Of a stretch of 64,000 nt of DNA, positions 59,201-64,000 are shown in pieces. The notes under the pieces were generated by a model. That model saw nothing but the letters and a program-made list of their open reading frames with translations. It had not been told where the DNA came from and ran no database searches. Location of the stretch: assembly GCA_002270565.1 (NCBI GenBank), contig NQMI01000010.1, positions 177,074 through 241,073 on the forward strand, given 5' to 3'. The stretch's first letter is position 1; each line of letters starts with the position of its first letter. The translations under genes and the position numbers were made by a program. The DNA is from Stenocarpella maydis. Its lineage: Eukaryota > Ascomycota > Sordariomycetes > Diaporthales > Diaporthaceae.

Positions 59201-61203
59201 TTATATATATGCCTTTAGCCCTCTAGCGCTCTTTAAAAGAGTAATTTAATAACCAGTATCCTTCCTTCTAGTAAATAAAGCATTTCTTCTTATATAGGGA
59301 ACTATTTCCATTATTCCTTCTGTAAGGGCAGTTATATCCTCTAAAGAGCGGCTGGAAGTTGCCTTAGGGATGGTAATTACCTTATTCCAGGGGATATCAC
59401 CTATATATAAAGTTCTTTAGGTAGTTGCCTTCACGCTACTGGTTGTTATTATACTAGCGGTTAAGATAGAACTAGTTACTATCAAGGTACTACTCGTTAT
59501 TTTGTTCTTCGTCCTTATTATAGTCACCATTCTGTTTATTATTATTACCTTGCCCTATAGTATATAGTCGGGAGGGGTATTAAGGCCCTAATGATGCAGC
59601 ATAATAATAGAGCATATTACACACTTCATTAGCAGTAGCCGGGGCTATCAGCTTAATAAAGTAAAACTCAAGTATACCGCATATAGTATAGATAAGGTTA
59701 TTATATAGTGGTTTGTCTCCCAATGCTTCTTTATAGCTAAGTATTCAGGAGTATTACTTTATATTTTTAATTAAGATTTCCACTATTTCTAATAAGGTTT
59801 TACCCTTATTCTTCTACTATATTAATGCAAAAGTAGTAATATTCCATATTATTAAATATACTTATTATCTGCTATCTGTATTAAATCATTACTTAAGTTT
59901 AGTATATACTGTAGTAAAGGTATCTTTATTTGTAATTAATTATATATAAAAATCCTTAGCTTCACCCTTTAACATCGCGAGTAATACTGCCTGAAAGTAA
60001 GTGGGGTATGGGTAGTTGTTTTTATAAATATTATAAAAGAGATGGATTTTATCATTAAGTACTTCATCTATTACTCCAGTGAATTTCTTATTATCCGAGT
60101 AGTGCTTGGCTATATTAGCAGGTATGCCCTTTTTTAGTGGTGTGGCATATAGCTATTGTGGAGGGATTATAGCGTGCTTCTTATAGGCAGCTCGGAATTC
60201 CTCCCACTTGAGTGGTGATCCATAGCTATTAGAAGTCTTATAGTTATATATGCCCTATAGCTGATAGGATAGGGACTGAGATCTGGATATGGCTGGGGCA
60301 GTAGGTTGTGATATAGGTCTATAGGTACTTGGGCCTATCCCTCTATTGCTGCTTAGTACTAGTTAGCATTTCTTAAATGATAGACTGTTATTAAAGGGGA
60401 TATAGTTATAATATCTCTTCAACTATATTATTTATTAGTACTAATATTGCGCGGATACTGGGGCTTTTGGTAGGGAATCTATCTTTAATAGTTCTATAAA
60501 GGCCTTTATATTGTTGTTAACCTATAGGTATATTCTCTTACTTTGTAGTATCTTCTTAAGAGTAATAAGGATATTATAATAAATTGCTCTAAATGTTTGC
60601 TCTTTCCAGTCCCTAAAGTTATCCTTGAAGTTAATATAGACTTCCTGGCTGGTATGCCTTATATATGCTTAGTAATATACTTGTATATAGGTATTAAGAT
60701 GGATTGCATATGGTCTTAGGTTACTTAGAGTATCTAGATCCGGGTCTACCCCCTATAGACTGGGGTTAAGGCTCGTCTTAATAGTAGCCTCCCTAAGTAA
60801 TGTATCCTTAATTATATTTAATAAGTTGATAGGGTTAAAACTAGTAGTAACTGTTAGTATAGCTGTTAATGCTAATGGTATAGGGGTATTATCTTCATTA
60901 TAAGGGTTTATCATTATAATATATAGATCATATAATTAATATATAATATTATAGTAAAGAATAGAGGTATGCTGCGATAAAGTAGGGGTAAAAAAGATAG
61001 TAATAAAGGGTAGTAAGTATATAGGAGTAAGCTGTTAGTAGGGGTAGTGAAGATGTGCCAGCTGGTAAGGTTAACCTCGGCTGGTATAGCTGATTGCTGA
61101 GGGGATTGCCGGGGTAGTTGCCGATGGATACTAAAGTAGTGATATCTCCAGCATTATCTTTAAGAGTAGCTGTAGGTTGGCAATGTTGTGCAGCCTTATG
61201 CAT
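59200..61203 (-). pseudogene. RIP-degraded retrotransposon gag
   Basis: Read on the minus strand. A possible N-terminal frame starts at an ATG at 61203 (MHKAAQHCQPT). The gag core lies at about 60250-59880: WEEFRAAYKKH, IAKHYSDNKKFTGVIDEVLN, DKIHLFYNIY and LKGEAKDFYI. A leucine-rich segment at about 59745-59600 (ALGDKPLYNNLIYTI) follows. A zinc-knuckle block at 59284-59222 reads KCFIY-stop-KEGYWLLNYSFKER. There, two expected Cys and one His have become Tyr, and stops interrupt. This order (matrix-like core, then knuckle) is that of fungal LTR-retrotransposon gag proteins. All changes at the knuckle are G-to-A or C-to-T type. Confidence 0.78.
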
Positions 61204-61439
61204 TCCGCGGTTGCTTTCCGATGATACTTAGGGTATGATAGACGCGCGTAAGATAAAGGTGGAGTATAGCATTACGTATATAGAGCCCTCTTTTTCTTAT
61301 AATGGGTAGTGATGATATCGCTGAAGACCACCGGAGTATCTTTAAGGAGTGATACCATCAGTACCGTTAGCACAGCCACTATCAAAGCAGTAATGATCTA
61401 TCTCTTTAATCCTTGCTAATCTATGGTCGCCCTTGCAAC

Positions 61440-61680
61440 CACTGATCAGTGTTGGATGGGTCACGTATTGCAATATGAGTGAGGTATTGTTCTTGTATTT
61501 TTCTCTCTTTCGAGTAGTGGGTGCAGTGGGCGTAGCCTGCCAGCTATCTTGGGTCTATATAGTGGGTGGTAGTTGCTTAGTAAGCAACTACGCCCTCTGG
61601 CTACAGTACGGTGGCTGTAGCGATAGCCCACCAATGTGCTGTTGCACACTACTATTGCCACAAGCTACTTTTTAATACCT
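61440..61680 (-). mobile_element. LTR-like segment upstream of the gag relic
   Basis: A GC-moderate segment of about 240 bases lies just upstream (minus strand) of the gag relic, where a 5' LTR is expected. It carries a TATATAGA stretch and a perfect palindrome of agttgctta and its inverse around one base (about 61570-61588). No second copy was found in the window, so the LTR call rests on position and composition. Confidence 0.45.
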
Positions 61681-61959
61681 TGCATTATAAGTTTTATTAT
61701 ATATTATAAATGATATAATTCAAAGTTAACTTTTTTTTAAATATTATAAAAATAAATAAATTTAATTATTATAAAAAAATTTAATTAATTAATAATTAAT
61801 GTTTAATAAATAATAATTTAATTTTAATATTTCAATTTAACTTTTTATTATTCTTCTTTTAGCTTTATAATCTAGTTTAATAGTTAACAAGAATTCTTAT
61901 TTAATACATTGTAATATAGGTGTTAAAGTACTCCAAAATAATAAATAAATAAATTTAGC

Positions 61960-62041
61960 TGAGGGACGAGTGATTCGAACACTCAGCCTTCTGGATCCTC
62001 CTGTACTGGAATCAGATGCGCTACCGTTGCGCCAGCCCCCC
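61960..62041 (-). tRNA. tRNA-Trp (anticodon CCA) with a short intron
   Basis: On the minus strand, the acceptor GGGGGGC pairs with GTCCCTC through two G-U wobbles; the discriminator is A. The D arm is GCGC-aacggta-GCGC. The anticodon loop starts TTCCAG, giving anticodon CCA. An intron of about 10 bases sits after position 37. The T arm is GAGTG-TTCGAAT-CACTC. One anticodon-stem pair is an A-C mismatch (positions 31 and 39), which may weaken it or mean mild decay. It stands alone inside the AT-rich block. Confidence 0.85.
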
Positions 62042-62352
62042 ACTTGATTGAATTTAGCGGATCTAAATGCATTTAACACTAAAGCCTTGCAAAGCCTTAT
62101 TAAACATATTTAGAAGTCCTAGAATTTAAACTATTGTCTTTATTTTAGGCCACCCTGCAAAAAGCATTATTTCAAAATTTAAATTTAAAATTATAATTTA
62201 GAAAAGTATGATATAAGTAGTAATATTAATAATATTATTTATAATATTTTAAATATTATTCTCCTAGATGAACTTACTAGTGTATTTCTGGATTAGGGAA
62301 AAGAGCTTTCCACTCCCCTGGTTGTTATAAAAGACTGGTAATGGTACTCCTT
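62042..62352. other. AT-rich spacer, no gene
   Basis: AT-rich DNA between tRNA-Trp and the next ORF relic. I see nothing assignable. Confidence 0.6.
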
Positions 62353-62725
62353 GGTAGCTCTGCTCTTATGAAGCCGAGCCTTGGAGATCATCGTTTCCCA
62401 GATTTTGTCAGTGGAGAGGCAGACTGGAGTCCGCCTCCGCCTTCACCTCCGCCTCCATCTCCAGAATATCTTTGATCTGGTAGGACACACGAGTGCCCAA
62501 CAAGTCATCTTCTTTGTGGAGAGGCTGCGGCTGGGATTCGAATATTTTATCGATCTGATCGTTGATGAACTCGTTGCGGAGACTGCGAGAATTCTTGGGA
62601 CGGGGAGTTCTCCCCTGTGACCGGAGATCCTGCAGCTAGTCGGTGATGGAGGACCGTAATGCCTCCTCTTGCATGACCTGAAGGTCAGCATCGTTAACAA
62701 TCTCATCAGACTGAGTGGACGCCAT
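62353..62725 (-). pseudogene. ORF relic, probably first ORF of a retroelement
   Basis: From an ATG at 62725 the frame reads MASTQSDEIVNDADLQVMQE, then a TAG, then continues coherently (RNEFINDQIDKIFES, DDLLGTRVSYQIKDILEMEA) to a TGA near 62417 and on to a TAA near 62370. The protein is acidic and helical, like the N-terminal part of some fungal gag proteins. The TAG is what a CAG codon becomes by one C-to-T change. The upstream GC-moderate leader (about 62730-63330) could be an LTR and leader (inference). Confidence 0.45.
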
Positions 62726-62905
62726 ATTAAATTATTATATGTGGCTTCAACAGAAACGAGTGGTCAAGCGTATAAGGATTAAGGAAAATATAGACGAATT
62801 CTCAGGAAACAAGGTCTGAACACTATTGAAGCCATAGTGAAGTGAAGAGAAGACAAGTTGGAGCACCAGGGCCCTTCGATTCGAGGATAGCTTGGGTGCT
62901 GCACC

Positions 62906-62945
62906 AGGTGCGTGCCTTCCTTCTCTATGAGGAAGGCATGCACCT
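62906..62945. repeat. 16-bp inverted repeat (hairpin)
   Basis: Arms aggtgcgtgccttcct and aggaaggcatgcacct are inverted copies with one mismatch around an 8-base loop. It lies in the putative leader/LTR upstream of the ORF relic at 62353-62725. Confidence 0.8.
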
Positions 62946-64000
62946 AAGCCCAATGCGGGCAGATACAGGCAGACACCCGCTCTTTACTCGCAGAGAGGGA
63001 AGGAGCAGCAAGAACGGACCTAAGCTTGGCAAGCTCTAGCATTTGCTAGAGGGACTTCAGGAAAAGAGAGAGTAGTCCTGCAATATGTGTGCTAAGCTCT
63101 TCAAGATGGGCATGTTATTTTTCTTTGCTTCATGGGCGGCACATATTTATGAAGGAATTGGGGGAGTAGTACAAGCAACCCAGATCTGACAGATGCGTGT
63201 TTAACAGAGTCTTAATAGTCCCAACTTACACTCATCCTCGGTGCACCAACTGTAGGGTGCACGATTCTCTTTCCGTAACGTCTGTCCGGTGTCCTCATAG
63301 GCCCAAGCTCGGTCCCGCCCAGCCAGCAATATGTAAGATCTTGCAGCTCACATAGGTACACCTTTCTATTTCTAAATTTATGTAAGGTACATAAGGTTAG
63401 AATAATTAAAATAATAATATATTTATTTACCCTTGGTTTCTCATATTTCTACTAATTAATATAATAATAACTTATTACTGTTATAATATAGAATTTTAAG
63501 AAGTAGCTAAAACCAGAAAGTAGCTAGTTTTTAATACGTTTACTAAATATAGGCTACCCTAGGACCCGCCTAGGGCTAAATAACTAATAGAAGTTAGCAT
63601 TAATTAATACTAACTATACTTAATTACTTATATTTAATGAATTTCATAAATACAAAAGAATTAAAATAAATATGATCCCAGCTCAAAAGGCTAACTTTTA
63701 ATAAAAAAAACTATAGTATATATTAAATAATATTAACTTTACTATTGAAATTCTAATAGATGAGAGACTATTTATATATATATATATATATATTTGTATT
63801 AATTAGTATTAAAAAAGCTAAGATTTTCATTATTTATATAATTTTAACATATTACATTCTTTTAAATTGGTTTTATTAATTCCTATATTAGACTTAATCT
63901 TATTATAATTATTATCTTATTATTTATTATATTTATTACGAACTGAAATCCTAGTAGTACCAGCTATTTTACTAATTAATTGCTTTTCATTTTATGTTTT
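62946..64000. other. Putative LTR/leader passing into AT-rich DNA, no gene
   Basis: The stretch to about 63350 is GC-moderate and may be part of an LTR. From 63360 to the window end the DNA is AT-rich with a (ta)n tract near 63773-63791. No coding frame. Confidence 0.5.

Noticed and set aside
61897..62079. 60-codon minus-strand ORF (GWRNGSASDS type)
   Set aside because: It is the translation of the tRNA-Trp gene.
1..64000. CRISPR arrays, riboswitches and bacterial-type operons
   Set aside because: The window is eukaryotic (introns, Pol III tRNA genes); the tandem repeats are simple microsatellites without spacers.

Overview
The window looks like chromosomal DNA of a filamentous ascomycete, most likely a Sordariomycete. 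Genes carry short introns (about 50-170 bases) with GT..AG ends and CTAAC-like branch points. The gene set is typical of such fungi: a Cch1-type calcium channel, an Fmf-1/Ste11-type HMG-box regulator, Msh5, a Zn(II)2Cys6 factor, a tyrosinase and a Pth11/rhodopsin-like membrane protein. The right-hand fifth is AT-rich and holds mutated retroelements of the kind produced by repeat-induced point mutation (RIP).

Layout. 0.5-2.0 kb: a decayed laccase-type multicopper oxidase (+). 3.9-4.2 kb: a small serine-rich unknown protein (-). 4.2-9.0 kb: GC-rich, microsatellite-rich spacer. 9.0-15.7 kb: the calcium channel cch1 (-, four exons). 17.4-18.9 kb: relic of a highly reducing polyketide synthase (-) in which the dehydratase half is joined directly to the ketoreductase and carrier protein. 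20.6-23.3 kb: PHD-finger chromatin protein (+). 23.3-28.2 kb: spacer. 28.2-30.0 kb: HMG-box fertility regulator (+). 30.9-31.4 kb: EMC5 (+). 32.1-35.4 kb: MSH5 (+). 36.0-37.4 kb: seven-helix membrane protein (-). 40.3-42.2 kb: secreted tyrosinase (+). 43.2-44.0 kb: GNAT-like protein (+). 45.2-48.3 kb: Zn(II)2Cys6 transcription factor (+). 49.8-51.6 kb: carotenoid oxygenase (+). 51.8 kb: tRNA-Gly(GCC). 51.9-64.0 kb: AT-rich compartment with a mutated retroelement gag and LTR-like segment (59.2-61.7 kb, -), a GC-rich repeat island (55.1 kb), tRNA-Trp (62.0 kb) and a second retroelement-like ORF relic (62.4-62.7 kb, -).

How the genes relate. The centre carries housekeeping and sexual-cycle functions (fmf-1-like, msh5, emc5, cch1). 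The right-hand gene block (tyrosinase, GNAT-like protein, Zn-cluster factor, carotenoid oxygenase) looks accessory or pigment-related and abuts the AT-rich block. The two dead genes at the left, laccase and PKS, decayed through frameshifts, deletions and mixed substitutions. The retroelement relics instead show the C-to-T/G-to-A pattern expected of RIP. Exon joins were worked out by hand from reading frame and family motifs and have not been tested against transcripts.
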